From positions 1 to 64,000 of the forward strand of contig NZ_JAERQK010000009.1 of the NCBI RefSeq assembly GCF_017912535.1: DNA of 64,000 nt, read 5' to 3'. Position 1 is the stretch's first letter. Each line of letters begins with the position of its first letter. Origin of the DNA: Motiliproteus sediminis. GTDB lineage: Bacteria; Pseudomonadota; Gammaproteobacteria; Pseudomonadales; Balneatricaceae. Positions 41,822-51,654 of this stretch are shown here, in pieces. A model generated the notes under the pieces. The model was not told where the DNA came from and did not search any database. It saw nothing but the letters and a program-made list of their open reading frames with translations. A program made the position numbers and the translations under genes.

Positions 41822-42367
41822 ATGTCGCGTGCAACAAACCTGATCTGGATCGATTTGGAGATGACCGGCCTCGATCCCGATAACGACCGCATTATCGAAA
41901 TTGCTACCCTGGTTACCGATGCCAACCTCAATCTACTGGCGGAGGGGCCAACTATCGCGGTGCATCAGCCGGATGCGCTGCTGGATGGCATGGACGAGTG
42001 GTGTACCCGCCAGCATGGCCAGTCCGGCCTGACCGAGCGGGTCCGCAACAGCACCATCAGCGAGGCGGAAGCCGAAGCCCAGACGCTGGCATTTCTGCGT
42101 CAGTACGTCGACGAGCGGGCTTCGCCCATGTGCGGTAACAGCATCTGTCAGGATCGCCGTTTTCTCTACCGCTACATGCCAAAGCTGGAGCACTTCTTTC
42201 ACTACCGCAACCTGGACGTCAGCACCCTCAAGGAGTTGGCGCGACGCTGGCGCCCGGATGTGTTGGCGGGAGTGAAAAAGAGTGGTGCGCACCTGGCTAT
42301 GGACGACATCAAGGACTCGGTCAACGAGCTGCGTCACTACCGCGCGGAGTTTATTCGCGCCGACTGA
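41822..42367 (+). CDS. orn: Oligoribonuclease
   Basis: This 181-residue 3'-5' exoribonuclease degrades di- and oligonucleotides, including linear pGpG. DEDDh motifs are [36 protein letters not shown] and [18 protein letters not shown]. Length equals E. coli Orn. It diverges from rsgA across 94 bases and converges on queG. Confidence 0.97.
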   Translation: MSRATNLIWIDLEMTGLDPDNDRIIEIATLVTDANLNLLAEGPTIAVHQPDALLDGMDEWCTRQHGQSGLTERVRNSTISEAEAEAQTLAFLRQYVDERASPMCGNSICQDRRFLYRYMPKLEHFFHYRNLDVSTLKELARRWRPDVLAGVKKSGAHLAMDDIKDSVNELRHYRAEFIRAD

Positions 42368-42444
42368 GCGTCACGCGCGACTCAGCCTGCCGGCATCGCG
42401 TGCCGCCGAGCCCGGGAGCTAGCCGTCAGGCCTGCATCCCTTCC

Positions 42445-43575
42445 CTAGAGCAGGTGGCGCACCTTGCGCGGTTGGCGCTCGGTCAGTGGCAGTGTGGATG
42501 GCGGTTCCCCCGCGACCAGGCGCTGTAGCGCCCAGGCGACATGCTCGCGTACCACCTCGGAGGGGTGGTCGCGATGCTGATTCAAGACCTTGATGGCGGC
42601 CTCTCCACCGCCGCTGTTGCCCAGCCCGACCGCCAGATTGCGCAACCAGCCCTCGTAGCCGGTGCGCCGGATCGCTGACCCCTCAGTGTTTTTCAGAAAG
42701 GTTTCCTCGTCCCAGCTGATCAGGGTGGCCAGCTCCGTGCGGTCGAGGTCGTGGCGCGGTTTAAAGTCGTCTTCGGCGCTGAAGTGGCAGTAGCGATTCC
42801 AGGGGCAGACCAGTTGGCAGTCATCGCAGCCAAAGACCCGATTACCGATCAAGGGACGCAATTCTGCGGGAATGGAGCCTTTGAGTTCGATGGTCAGGTA
42901 GGAGATGCAGCGGCGGGCGTCCAACACGTAAGGCTCGGCAATCGCATCGGTGGGGCAGATATCGATACAGGCGCTGCAGCTGCGGCAGTGGTCTTGGGTG
43001 TACGGCGGATCCTCGACCAAAGGCAGATCAGTAAAGAGCTCGCCGAGGACGAAGTAGCTGCCGGCTTGGCGGTTGATCAGCAGGCTGTGCTTACCCTGCC
43101 AACCGAGACCCGCCTGCTGCGCCAGGGGTTTTTCCAACACCGGTGCACTGTCGACAAAGGCGCGATAGTTAAAGCTCCCCCAGCGTTGCTCTATCCGTTT
43201 GGCGAACTGTACCAGCCGTTTGCGCAGGGTTTTGTGGTAGTCGCGCCCCAGCGAGTAGCGGGAGATGTAAGCCTGATGGGGGTTCTGCAGTACACGTACC
43301 GTTTCCACATCCGGCGGCAGGTAGTCCAGCGTTACGCAGATCACCTTGAGCGTGCCCGGATGCAAGGCCTCTGGGTGTAACCGCAGGCTTTCATGGCGTT
43401 CCATAAACGCCATGTCACCGTGGTAGCCGGCTTTTAGCCAGCGCTCCAGTCGCGGTTGCTGGTGCGCAATATCGATACCGCTCACGCCCACGTGGCTGAA
43501 TCCCAATTCGGCGGCAAGGGAGCGCACTTCCTGGGTGAGTTGTTCGGGGTTGAGCTGTTTGGGTGTGGCTGGCAT
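42445..43575 (-). CDS. queG: Epoxyqueuosine reductase
   Basis: This 376-residue enzyme carries out the last step of queuosine synthesis, reducing epoxyqueuosine in tRNA with cobalamin and two [4Fe-4S] clusters. The cluster motifs are CRSCSACIDICPTDAI and FGCDDCQLVCPWNRYCHF. The N-terminal domain (FSHVGVSGIDIAHQQPRLER) and the C-terminal HEAT-like region (HPSEVVREHVAWALQRL) match the family. It diverges from nnr, the E. coli arrangement. Confidence 0.96.
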   Translation of the reverse strand: MPATPKQLNPEQLTQEVRSLAAELGFSHVGVSGIDIAHQQPRLERWLKAGYHGDMAFMERHESLRLHPEALHPGTLKVICVTLDYLPPDVETVRVLQNPHQAYISRYSLGRDYHKTLRKRLVQFAKRIEQRWGSFNYRAFVDSAPVLEKPLAQQAGLGWQGKHSLLINRQAGSYFVLGELFTDLPLVEDPPYTQDHCRSCSACIDICPTDAIAEPYVLDARRCISYLTIELKGSIPAELRPLIGNRVFGCDDCQLVCPWNRYCHFSAEDDFKPRHDLDRTELATLISWDEETFLKNTEGSAIRRTGYEGWLRNLAVGLGNSGGGEAAIKVLNQHRDHPSEVVREHVAWALQRLVAGEPPSTLPLTERQPRKVRHLL

Positions 43576-43592
43576 GGCGACCGCTGTGGTGC

Positions 43593-43622
43593 TTGGAACC
43601 GAGCGTCATCGCTCCGTATAAT
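43593..43622 (+). promoter_or_regulatory. Sigma-70 promoter of the nnr operon
   Basis: TTGGAA (43593-43598) and TATAAT (43617-43622) are separated by 18 bases. The predicted start is about 25 bases before the nnr ATG at 43655, after a GAAGGTAGG ribosome-binding region. It probably drives nnr-tsaE and perhaps the genes beyond. Confidence 0.6.
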
Positions 43623-43654
43623 CGCTAACTATTCTAACGAAGGTAGGAACCCCT

Positions 43655-45181
43655 ATGCCACAGGCAGACGTGCGCCGGCCGCAACTATACACCGCCGAGC
43701 AGACTCGCCGGCTGGATCAGTTGGCGATTGCGTCAGGCACGCCCGGATTCGAGCTGATGATGCGGGCCGGGCGGGCCAGCTATCGGGCACTGCGTCGACG
43801 CTGGCCCGAGGCGCAGCGGCTGTTGGTCCTCTGCGGCGGCGGCAATAATGGCGGCGACGGACTGGTGATCGCCGCGCTGGCGCTGGAACAGCAGCTTGAG
43901 GTGCAGGTGCGGATGGCCGGTGGTGAGGCTACCCGAGCGCGCTTGCAAGGCGAGGCGTTGCAGGCATTGCAGTGGGCCGAGCAGCGTGGGGTAAAAGTAC
44001 GGCCTTATGACCCTGCCGAATCCATCGATGCGGATGTGGCCGTTGACGCCCTGCTCGGAACCGGCCTTGGCAGCGAGGTGCGCGGCGAGTATCGGCAGGC
44101 TATTGAACAGCTGAATGAGTCCGGGCTGCCGGTGCTGGCGGTGGATATCCCCTCGGGGTTGTGCGCGGACACCGGGGCGGTAATGGGGGTGGCGGTGAAT
44201 GCTGCGGTGACCATAAGCTTTATCGGTCGCAAGCGCGGACTGATGACCAATGAGGGCGCTCAGTACCGCGGCGATTGCCTGTTTGATGACCTGCAGGTTG
44301 ATGACGCGGTTTATGCGCAGGTGCCAACCGGATTGCAGTTGCTTGCGCCGGCCTGTCTGCGGGCCTGGCTGCCACGACGCGAGCGCAACGCTCATAAAGG
44401 GCGCTACGGACACCTGCTGGTGGTCGGTGGCGATCATGCCATGGCTGGTGCGGTTGCCATGGCGGCGGAGGCGGGGTTGCGAAGCGGCGCAGGCCTGGTC
44501 TCCGTTGCTACGCGCGCGGCACATCAGCCGGCGCTGAACGCTCGCACACCTGAGCTTATTGTGCATGGGGTTCGTTCGGGCCAGGATCTGGAGCCGCTGC
44601 TGCAGCGTCCGACGGTGGTGGTGATCGGGCCGGGGCTGGGACAGAGCGCTTGGTCCGGTCAGCTGCTGCATGTGGTCCAGCGTCTGAGTTGTCCGCTGGT
44701 GCTGGATGCGGACGCGCTCAATCTGCTGGATAGGGGTGAGCTGGTGAGCGAACGCCAGCGAGACAACTGGGTATTGACGCCGCACCCGGGGGAAGCGGCC
44801 CGATTGCTGGGCTGCAGTGTTGCTGACATTCAGGCCGACCGCTTCGCTGCCGTCAAGCGGCTGCAGCAGCGATATGGCGGTGTTGTGGTGTTGAAAGGGG
44901 CGGGTACGCTGGTGGCGTCCGCCGAGCGGGTGTGGGTGTGCGCGCAGGGCAATCCTGGCATGGCCAGTGGCGGTATGGGTGATGTCTTGGCGGGCACGAT
45001 GGGTGCTTTGCTGGCTCAGGGCTTGGCCTGCGAAGAGGCCGCCGCGGCCGCGGTGCTGGTGCATGCCTTGGCGGCGGATCAGTTGGCTGCCAGTCACGGC
45101 GAGCGTGGCCTGCTGGCGACGGACCTGCTTTTGCCGATGCGACGTTGGCTCAATCCAGATCTGTTTGCGGAGGAGGTATGA
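43655..45181 (+). CDS. nnr: Bifunctional NAD(P)HX epimerase / ADP-dependent NAD(P)HX dehydratase
   Basis: This 508-residue protein repairs hydrated NADH and NADPH. The N-terminal YjeF domain (about 1-215) is the epimerase, with LVLCGGGNNGGDGLVIAALA and VAVDALLGTGLGSEVRGEY. The C-terminal domain is the ribokinase-like dehydratase: KGRYGHLLVVGGDHAMAGAV, PLVLDADALNLL, LTPHPGEAARLLG and GNPGMASGGMGDVLAG. Its stop overlaps the tsaE start (ATGA), which shows an operon and matches the conserved gamma-proteobacterial gene order. Confidence 0.96.
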   Translation: MPQADVRRPQLYTAEQTRRLDQLAIASGTPGFELMMRAGRASYRALRRRWPEAQRLLVLCGGGNNGGDGLVIAALALEQQLEVQVRMAGGEATRARLQGEALQALQWAEQRGVKVRPYDPAESIDADVAVDALLGTGLGSEVRGEYRQAIEQLNESGLPVLAVDIPSGLCADTGAVMGVAVNAAVTISFIGRKRGLMTNEGAQYRGDCLFDDLQVDDAVYAQVPTGLQLLAPACLRAWLPRRERNAHKGRYGHLLVVGGDHAMAGAVAMAAEAGLRSGAGLVSVATRAAHQPALNARTPELIVHGVRSGQDLEPLLQRPTVVVIGPGLGQSAWSGQLLHVVQRLSCPLVLDADALNLLDRGELVSERQRDNWVLTPHPGEAARLLGCSVADIQADRFAAVKRLQQRYGGVVVLKGAGTLVASAERVWVCAQGNPGMASGGMGDVLAGTMGALLAQGLACEEAAAAAVLVHALAADQLAASHGERGLLATDLLLPMRRWLNPDLFAEEV

Positions 45182-45660
45182 GCGGGATGTGCTGGCAGGG
45201 CGAGCTGCACGGCGAAGCTGCTATGGTGGCCTGGGGGCGGCAGCTGGCAGCGGCCGCCGGCGACGATCTGACCGTTTTTCTGCACGGTAATCTGGGCATG
45301 GGTAAAACCACCCTCTGCCGGGGGGTGTTGCAGCATTTTGGCCATGCGGGCGCGGTGAAAAGCCCGACTTATACCCTGGTTGAGCCTTATGACATGGCGG
45401 ATGGAGTGGTTTATCATTTTGATCTCTACCGCCTTGCTGACCCGGAGGAACTGGAGTATCTGGGTATTCGCGACTACTTCGCCATCCGCGCACTGCGGTT
45501 GATTGAGTGGCCCGAACGGGGTGAGGGCGTGCTGCCGCAAGCTGATCTGGAGGTCCACATTAGCCTGGCGGGCGAGGGGCGCTGTCTGCGTTGTGACGGG
45601 GTGAGCGAGCGAGGGCGCGCCGTCGTGGAGCGATTGGCCAAATCAGTGGTCCAAAACTGA
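45178..45660 (+). CDS. tsaE: tRNA threonylcarbamoyladenosine biosynthesis ATPase TsaE
   Basis: This 160-residue P-loop ATPase works with TsaB and TsaD to place threonylcarbamoyl on A37 of ANN-decoding tRNAs. Walker A is LHGNLGMGKTTLCRG; AVKSPTYTLVEPYD and VYHFDLYRLADPEELEYLG are family signatures, and LRLIEWPERG follows. ATG 45178 is preceded by GGAGG and overlaps the nnr stop. Confidence 0.96.
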   Translation: MSGMCWQGELHGEAAMVAWGRQLAAAAGDDLTVFLHGNLGMGKTTLCRGVLQHFGHAGAVKSPTYTLVEPYDMADGVVYHFDLYRLADPEELEYLGIRDYFAIRALRLIEWPERGEGVLPQADLEVHISLAGEGRCLRCDGVSERGRAVVERLAKSVVQN

Positions 45661-45734
45661 GGCTACGGTTTTCGGGAGCCGGGCCGACAATAATGATAAC
45701 TACAAATGACTAGCAAGAAGGGGAACCGGGCAGC

Positions 45735-47054
45735 GTGCTGAGAGTTGTGAGCGTCCTGCTGCTGTTGATGGTAAGTACCCTGAGCGGTGCTGCCAGCATC
45801 GACAAGGTGCGCGTTTGGCGTGCGCCGGATCACACTCGTCTGGTGTTTGACCTCAGCGGCCCCGTCAATCATAAGCTGTTTCCGCTGGATAACCCGGACC
45901 GCATTGTGCTGGATATTGATAACAGCAAGATGGCGTTTGATCTTGCTGTACTGGACCTTGATAACAGTCCCATCAAGGCGGTGCGCAGCGGTATCCGCAA
46001 GGGTGATGACTTGCGAGTGGTGCTTGATCTGCGGGGTAAAGTACAGCCGCGTAGTTTTGATCTGGCCCCCAACGACCAGTATGGCCACCGCCTGGTGGTC
46101 GATCTGGTCACCGCTGACCAGCCGAAGGAAAAAACCGTCGCTGATACCGCCCAGACCCAGAAGTTGGTCAAGGGGCGTGATGTGGTCGTTGCCATCGACG
46201 CCGGTCACGGCGGTGACGACCCCGGTGCGATTGGTCCCGGCGGGTTGCGGGAAAAGGAGGTGGTTCTTGCAATCGCCAAGGAACTGCACCGTCTGTTGAG
46301 TGCCGAGCCGGGATTCAAGCCCGTGCTGATTCGTGAGGGAGACTACTACGTGTCCCTGCGTGATCGGACCCGGCTCGCCCGTAAATCGGGGGCCGATCTG
46401 TTCGTTTCGATTCATGCTGATGCGTTCAAAGACAAGCGCGCCCGTGGCGCCTCGGTCTGGACGCTGTCGGCGCGGGGGGCGTCCAGTGAGATGGGGCGCT
46501 GGCTGGCCGGACGAGAGAACAGTACCGACCTTATTGGCGGTGTCGGCACTCTAAGCCTGACCGACAAGGATGATGTGCTTGCGGGGGTGCTGCTGGATAT
46601 GTCGATGACTGCGGTGATCGGTGACAGCAGCGAGGTGGGCGGATATGTCTTGCGTAACATGGGTCGGGTGGCGCGGCTGCACAAGAAGCATGTTGAAAAA
46701 GCAGGTTTTGTGGTGCTGAAATCGCCGGATATTCCGTCGATCCTAGTGGAAACCGGGTTTATCTCCAACCCCACTGAAGCGCGTTTGCTGAAAAGTCGCG
46801 ACCATCAGCGCAAACTGGCTCATGCCGTATTCAAAGGTGTTAAACAACACTTCGAGCGCAAACCGCCGGCGATGACCCAACTGGCGTTGCTCAAGGAGCA
46901 GCGCACCGGGCGTTCCTATCGGGTGGCCCGAGGTGATACCCTGTCGGTCATTGCCAGTCGACAGGGTGTTTCCATCCAGCGCCTGCGTGAAATCAACGGA
47001 TTGAAGAATGACCTGATCCGCGTGGGTCAGGTGCTGCAGATCCCCGCATCCTGA
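45735..47054 (+). CDS. amiB: N-acetylmuramoyl-L-alanine amidase with AMIN and LysM domains
   Basis: This 439-residue periplasmic enzyme splits daughter cells by removing stem peptides from murein. It has a signal peptide, then an AMIN domain (about 25-130: KVRVWRAPDHTRLVFDLSGP). The zinc amidase domain follows, with VVAIDAGHGGDDPGAIGP, ADLFVSIHADAFKD and PSILVETGFISNPTEARLL. A single C-terminal LysM comes last (YRVARGDTLSVIASRQGVSI). GTG 45735 is used after AAGGGG. The position between tsaE and mutL is conserved. Confidence 0.95.
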   Translation: MLRVVSVLLLLMVSTLSGAASIDKVRVWRAPDHTRLVFDLSGPVNHKLFPLDNPDRIVLDIDNSKMAFDLAVLDLDNSPIKAVRSGIRKGDDLRVVLDLRGKVQPRSFDLAPNDQYGHRLVVDLVTADQPKEKTVADTAQTQKLVKGRDVVVAIDAGHGGDDPGAIGPGGLREKEVVLAIAKELHRLLSAEPGFKPVLIREGDYYVSLRDRTRLARKSGADLFVSIHADAFKDKRARGASVWTLSARGASSEMGRWLAGRENSTDLIGGVGTLSLTDKDDVLAGVLLDMSMTAVIGDSSEVGGYVLRNMGRVARLHKKHVEKAGFVVLKSPDIPSILVETGFISNPTEARLLKSRDHQRKLAHAVFKGVKQHFERKPPAMTQLALLKEQRTGRSYRVARGDTLSVIASRQGVSIQRLREINGLKNDLIRVGQVLQIPAS

Positions 47055-47086
47055 TCTTTATATCCTAGTTTCGGACCGTTTTGTTC

Positions 47087-48961
47087 ATGAGCCGTATTCA
47101 GCTGTTATCTCCTCGTCTTGCCAACCAAATAGCAGCGGGGGAGGTGGTCGAGCGCCCGGCGTCGGTGGTGAAAGAGCTGCTCGAAAACAGTATCGACGCC
47201 GGTGCCGACCGGATCGAACTCGATGTGGACCAGGGTGGTGTCAAACGCATTCGCCTGCGGGACAACGGTAACGGCATTCCTCGTGATGATCTGGCACTGG
47301 CGCTGAGTCGCCACGCCACCAGCAAGATTCGTGACCTCGACGACCTGGAAGCGGTGGCTACCCTGGGGTTTCGTGGCGAGGCCCTGGCCAGTATCAGCTC
47401 TGTCTCCCGCTTGACGCTGACCTCCCGTAGCGCCGATTCGGCCGAAGCTTGGCAGGTGGTGGCCGAGGGGCGCGAGATGGAAGCGGCGGTCAAGCCCGCG
47501 GCGCATCCGCAAGGCACCAGTGTTGAAGTCTGTGATCTGTTCTTCAACACGCCGGCGCGGCGCAAGTTTTTACGCACCGAGAAAACCGAGTTCGGGCACC
47601 TCGAGGAGGTGGTCAAGCGTTTGGCGTTGAGCCGTTATGATGTTGGCTTTCAGCTCAGTCATAACGGCCGGGTGATTCACCAATTACGCCCGGCAGCGAG
47701 CGAGCAGGAGCAGCTGCGCCGAGTGGCCAGTCTCTGTTCCACCGGATTTATTGACAACGCCATCGCGCTGGACGTGGAAGCCTCCGGCTTGCGGCTCTGG
47801 GGTTGGGTTGGGTTGCCGACCTTTTCTCGCAGCCAGGCCGATCTGCAGTACTTCTTTGTCAATGGGCGGGCCATTCGCGACAAGCTGGTGGCACATGCGG
47901 TGCGTCAAGCTTACCGAGATGTGCTCTATGGTGGGCGCCACCCTACCTTTGTGCTCTACCTGGAGCTGAATCCGGCGGATGTTGACGTCAACGTGCATCC
48001 AACCAAACACGAGGTGCGTTTTCGCGATGGCCGGCTGGTGCATGACTTTTTGTTCCGTACCCTGCATCGCGGGCTGGCTGAAGTCAGTCCTGCTGATCAG
48101 TCCAGTGGTGTGGTCCCCGCCCCAGCGAATAGCGGCGGCGATACGTTGGCACCCGCTCCTGCTGCTGCCGTGAGCGGTGTGGCAGCGGGTGAATTTCGCG
48201 GTCAACATGCGATGAATCTTTACCAGGCTCCGGAGCGCCCGGTGGCGGGGCAGGTAGCGGAGCAGGTACAAGCTTACGGTCGGTTGATTGAATCGGGCCC
48301 GCTTGCTGGCGGACTAGCTGCGGCTCCAGAGTCGATACCTGCGGCGGTGGACCCGGATACGGGTGAAGAACTCGCCGTGCCGCCGCTCGGCTATGCGCTG
48401 GCGCAACTGCACGGCATCTATATCCTGGCGCAGAATACTCAAGGGCTTGTGTTGGTGGATATGCATGCGGCCCATGAGCGGATCGTTTATGAGGGGTTGA
48501 AACAGTCCTACGAGCAGCAGGGCGTGCAATCACAGCCGTTGCTGGTGCCGGTCAATATGGCGGTTAGCGCGGCGGACGTAGGCTGCGCCGAGGAGTATGC
48601 CGAGCTGTTTCAGCGTCTTGGAATCGAACTGCAGACCATGAGCGACGAATCACTGGTGATCCGGCAGGTACCGGCACTGCTTAAATCCGGCGATGTGGAG
48701 CAATTGGTGCGCGATGTGATCGCTGACCTGCGGGCGTTGGGCAGTAGCGACCGTATTGAAGCGCAACAGAATGAAATCCTTGCCACCATGGCCTGTCATG
48801 GCTCGGTCCGTGCAAACCGCCAGCTGACGGTGGCGGAGATGAACGCGCTGCTGCGAGACATGGAGCATACTGAGCGCAGTGGTCAGTGCAATCATGGTCG
48901 GCCCACCTGGACCCAGCTGAGTATGGTGGAGCTGGATAAGCTCTTTATGCGGGGGCAGTAA
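47087..48961 (+). CDS. mutL: DNA mismatch repair protein MutL
   Basis: This 624-residue protein couples MutS mismatch recognition to strand incision. The N-terminal GHKL ATPase motifs are [44 protein letters not shown] and [21 protein letters not shown] (split here as a motif region). The C-terminal dimerisation domain includes [16 protein letters not shown] and ends [20 protein letters not shown]. No endonuclease metal motif (DQHAx2Ex4E) is seen: the corresponding stretch reads [11 protein letters not shown], as in MutH-type species. ATG 47087 is preferred to an in-frame start two codons earlier. Confidence 0.96.
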   Translation: MSRIQLLSPRLANQIAAGEVVERPASVVKELLENSIDAGADRIELDVDQGGVKRIRLRDNGNGIPRDDLALALSRHATSKIRDLDDLEAVATLGFRGEALASISSVSRLTLTSRSADSAEAWQVVAEGREMEAAVKPAAHPQGTSVEVCDLFFNTPARRKFLRTEKTEFGHLEEVVKRLALSRYDVGFQLSHNGRVIHQLRPAASEQEQLRRVASLCSTGFIDNAIALDVEASGLRLWGWVGLPTFSRSQADLQYFFVNGRAIRDKLVAHAVRQAYRDVLYGGRHPTFVLYLELNPADVDVNVHPTKHEVRFRDGRLVHDFLFRTLHRGLAEVSPADQSSGVVPAPANSGGDTLAPAPAAAVSGVAAGEFRGQHAMNLYQAPERPVAGQVAEQVQAYGRLIESGPLAGGLAAAPESIPAAVDPDTGEELAVPPLGYALAQLHGIYILAQNTQGLVLVDMHAAHERIVYEGLKQSYEQQGVQSQPLLVPVNMAVSAADVGCAEEYAELFQRLGIELQTMSDESLVIRQVPALLKSGDVEQLVRDVIADLRALGSSDRIEAQQNEILATMACHGSVRANRQLTVAEMNALLRDMEHTERSGQCNHGRPTWTQLSMVELDKLFMRGQ

Positions 48962-48963
48962 TC

Positions 48964-49902
48964 ATGGCCAAGCCTATGCCTCCGGTGCTCTGCGTGATGG
49001 GCGCTACCGCGACCGGCAAAACTGATCTCGCCATACGCCTGGCCGATCAGTTGCCGGTAGATATCATCAGTGTGGATTCGGCGTTGATTTATCGTGGTAT
49101 GGATATCGGCAGTGCCAAGCCGGAGCCTGCGATTCTGGCGCAGTACCCTCACCAGTTGATTGATATCCGCGATCCGCGGGAAAGCTATTCGGCCGCGGAG
49201 TTTCGCGCTGACGCCATGGCGGCCATCGGCGCCAGTCATGCCCGGGGGCGCTTGCCGATACTGGTGGGCGGCACCATGCTTTATTTCAAAGCGCTGCTGC
49301 AAGGGCTGGCAGCCCTGCCTCCAGCGGATGAGGCAGTGCGTGCCAGGCTGATGGCAGACGCGGAGGAGCACGGGTGGGAGGCGCTTCATCGACGCCTGCA
49401 GGTCGTTGATCCGGTGTCGGCCGGGCGCATCCATCCCAACGATCCCCAGCGGTTGCAGCGGGCTCTGGAGGTCTACGAAATCAGTGGCAAGACCCTCACC
49501 GAGTTGTGGCAGGCGCAGCAGCAGGCGGGGTTGCCATTCAAACTGTTGCAGTTGGCCGTAGAGATTCCCGATCGCGCCATGTTGCATCGCCGCATTGAGA
49601 CCCGTTTCAAGCAGATGCTGGGCGCAGGTTTTCAGGCCGAAGTGGAGTTGCTTTACCAGCGCGGTGACCTGCATCCGGGCCTGCCGTCCATTCGTTGCGT
49701 GGGTTACCGGCAGATGTGGTCTTATCTTGAAGGCGAAATCGATTACGAACAGATGGTTGACCGTGGTATTATCGCAACGCGTCAATTGGCCAAGCGCCAG
49801 CTGACCTGGTTGCGCAGCTGGTCCGATCTGCATCGGGTGGACGCTACGGATCCGGAATTCGTCAGCAACGCCTTGAAATTGGTGGATCACTACCTAATAT
49901 AG
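48964..49902 (+). CDS. miaA: tRNA dimethylallyltransferase
   Basis: This 312-residue enzyme adds dimethylallyl to N6 of A37 in UNN-decoding tRNAs. The P-loop is [69 protein letters not shown] and [16 protein letters not shown] are standard family motifs. It starts two bases after the mutL stop and is followed by hfq. Confidence 0.97.
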   Translation: MAKPMPPVLCVMGATATGKTDLAIRLADQLPVDIISVDSALIYRGMDIGSAKPEPAILAQYPHQLIDIRDPRESYSAAEFRADAMAAIGASHARGRLPILVGGTMLYFKALLQGLAALPPADEAVRARLMADAEEHGWEALHRRLQVVDPVSAGRIHPNDPQRLQRALEVYEISGKTLTELWQAQQQAGLPFKLLQLAVEIPDRAMLHRRIETRFKQMLGAGFQAEVELLYQRGDLHPGLPSIRCVGYRQMWSYLEGEIDYEQMVDRGIIATRQLAKRQLTWLRSWSDLHRVDATDPEFVSNALKLVDHYLI

Positions 49903-49955
49903 GGAAGAGCAATGCTGCAAAGCGACTATGCTTGGGCGCTTCCGTCAGGCGCTGA

Positions 49956-50267
<312 letters not shown>

Positions 50268-50281
50268 TCTGAGGTATTTGC

Positions 50282-51577
50282 TTGTTTTTCGAACGCCCTG
50301 AATCGGGCGAAGTAGCGGTACTGGTCCATCTTGATCTGAGTGATGAAGAGGATCGTGAAGACCCGAGGGAGTTCGAAGAGTTGGCACTTTCAGCAGGCGC
50401 CGATCCGGTCGCTCTGGTCGGAGGTGCCCGTCATCGTCCCAGCCCTCAATATTTTATTGGCGCCGGAAAGGTCGAAGAGATCGCGGAGCAGGTGCGTCTT
50501 CACGAGGCTGAGCTGGTGCTGTTCAATCATGCCCTTTCGCCCGGTCAGGAGCGCAATCTGGAACGAGTCCTGAAGTGTCGGGTGCTTGACCGTACCGGTT
50601 TGATTCTCGATATATTTGCCCAGCGTGCGCGCACCTACGAAGGTAAGTTGCAGGTGGAGCTGGCGCAACTTGAGCACATGTCTACCCGCTTGATTCGTGG
50701 CTGGACCCACCTGGAGCGACAGAAGGGGGGGATTGGTCTGCGTGGGCCGGGTGAAACCCAGTTGGAAACCGACCGGCGTCTGCTACGGGCACGGATCAAA
50801 TCGATCCACCGGCGGTTGGAGAAAGTTCGCCGCCAGCGCGATCAGGGGCGGCGGGCGCGCCGGCGCAGTGAAACGCCGACGTTGTCGCTGGTGGGCTACA
50901 CCAACGCGGGCAAATCGACCCTGTTTAATGCCCTGACTACCTCGGATGTGTACGCGGCCAACCAGCTGTTCGCGACACTCGATCCGACGTTGCGCCGGAT
51001 CGAGCTGGCCGATGTGGGGCCTGCGGTACTGGCTGATACGGTCGGCTTTATTCGTCACTTGCCGCACAAGTTGGTGGAGGCGTTTCGCGCCACGCTGCAG
51101 GAAACGATTGAGGCAACCCTGTTGCTGCATGTGATCGATGCAGCATCCGAAGAGCGTGACCTGAACATCGGCGAAGTCCATGCGGTGCTGGACGAAATCG
51201 GTGCCGACCAGGTGCCGATGCTTGAGGTCTACAATAAGATCGATCTGATCGAGGGTGCCCTGCCGCGCATCGATCGTGATGCCGATGGCAAACCGGTTAG
51301 GGTTTGGTTATCGGCGCAGCAAGGGCTTGGTCTGGATCTTCTATTCGAAGCGGCGAGTGAACTGCTCGGTCAGGATATTGTCCACCGATGGCTGACGCTG
51401 GAGCCGCGGGAAGGGGCTTTTCGGGCTCAGCTCTATGCACTGGGTGCGGTTTTGGCCGAAAGGGTGGCCGATGACGGTCAGCTCGAACTTGAGGTGCGCA
51501 CTCGCAAACGCGATTTTCTGCAGGCGCTCAGCCGGGCGGGTATCCGTCCCGAGCGCTATCTGGAGCCCGCGCATTGA
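50282..51577 (+). CDS. hflX: Ribosome-associated GTPase HflX
   Basis: This 431-residue GTPase rescues or splits stalled ribosomes, notably under heat stress. The N-terminal HflX domain includes RPSPQYFIGAGKVEEIAEQV and GWTHLERQKGGIGLRGPGET. The G domain has G1 (VGYTNAGKSTLFNAL), G3 (LADTVGFIRHLPHKLVEAF) and G4 (EVYNKIDL). The start is TTG 50282, giving MFFERP, which aligns with other HflX N-termini. It is followed by an internal promoter for hflK. Confidence 0.95.
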   Translation: MFFERPESGEVAVLVHLDLSDEEDREDPREFEELALSAGADPVALVGGARHRPSPQYFIGAGKVEEIAEQVRLHEAELVLFNHALSPGQERNLERVLKCRVLDRTGLILDIFAQRARTYEGKLQVELAQLEHMSTRLIRGWTHLERQKGGIGLRGPGETQLETDRRLLRARIKSIHRRLEKVRRQRDQGRRARRRSETPTLSLVGYTNAGKSTLFNALTTSDVYAANQLFATLDPTLRRIELADVGPAVLADTVGFIRHLPHKLVEAFRATLQETIEATLLLHVIDAASEERDLNIGEVHAVLDEIGADQVPMLEVYNKIDLIEGALPRIDRDADGKPVRVWLSAQQGLGLDLLFEAASELLGQDIVHRWLTLEPREGAFRAQLYALGAVLAERVADDGQLELEVRTRKRDFLQALSRAGIRPERYLEPAH

Positions 51578-51588
51578 AGGGCGCTACC

Positions 51589-51617
51589 TTGAAAGCTGAT
51601 GGGTGGCTTCCTACAAT
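51589..51617 (+). promoter_or_regulatory. Sigma-70 promoter upstream of hflK
   Basis: TTGAAA (51589-51594) and TACAAT (51612-51617) are separated by 17 bases. It begins 12 bases after the hflX stop and would give hflK-hflC transcription independent of the hfq-hflX unit. Confidence 0.6.
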
Positions 51618-51654
51618 GCGCTGGCGCTGAATTGTTAATCAAACGGAGACTGTT

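Noticed and set aside
40711-41931. Longer RsgA with a 68-residue N-terminal extension
   Set aside because: The extension overlaps orn on the other strand and the intergenic gap; the conserved start [10 protein letters not shown] is at 41727.
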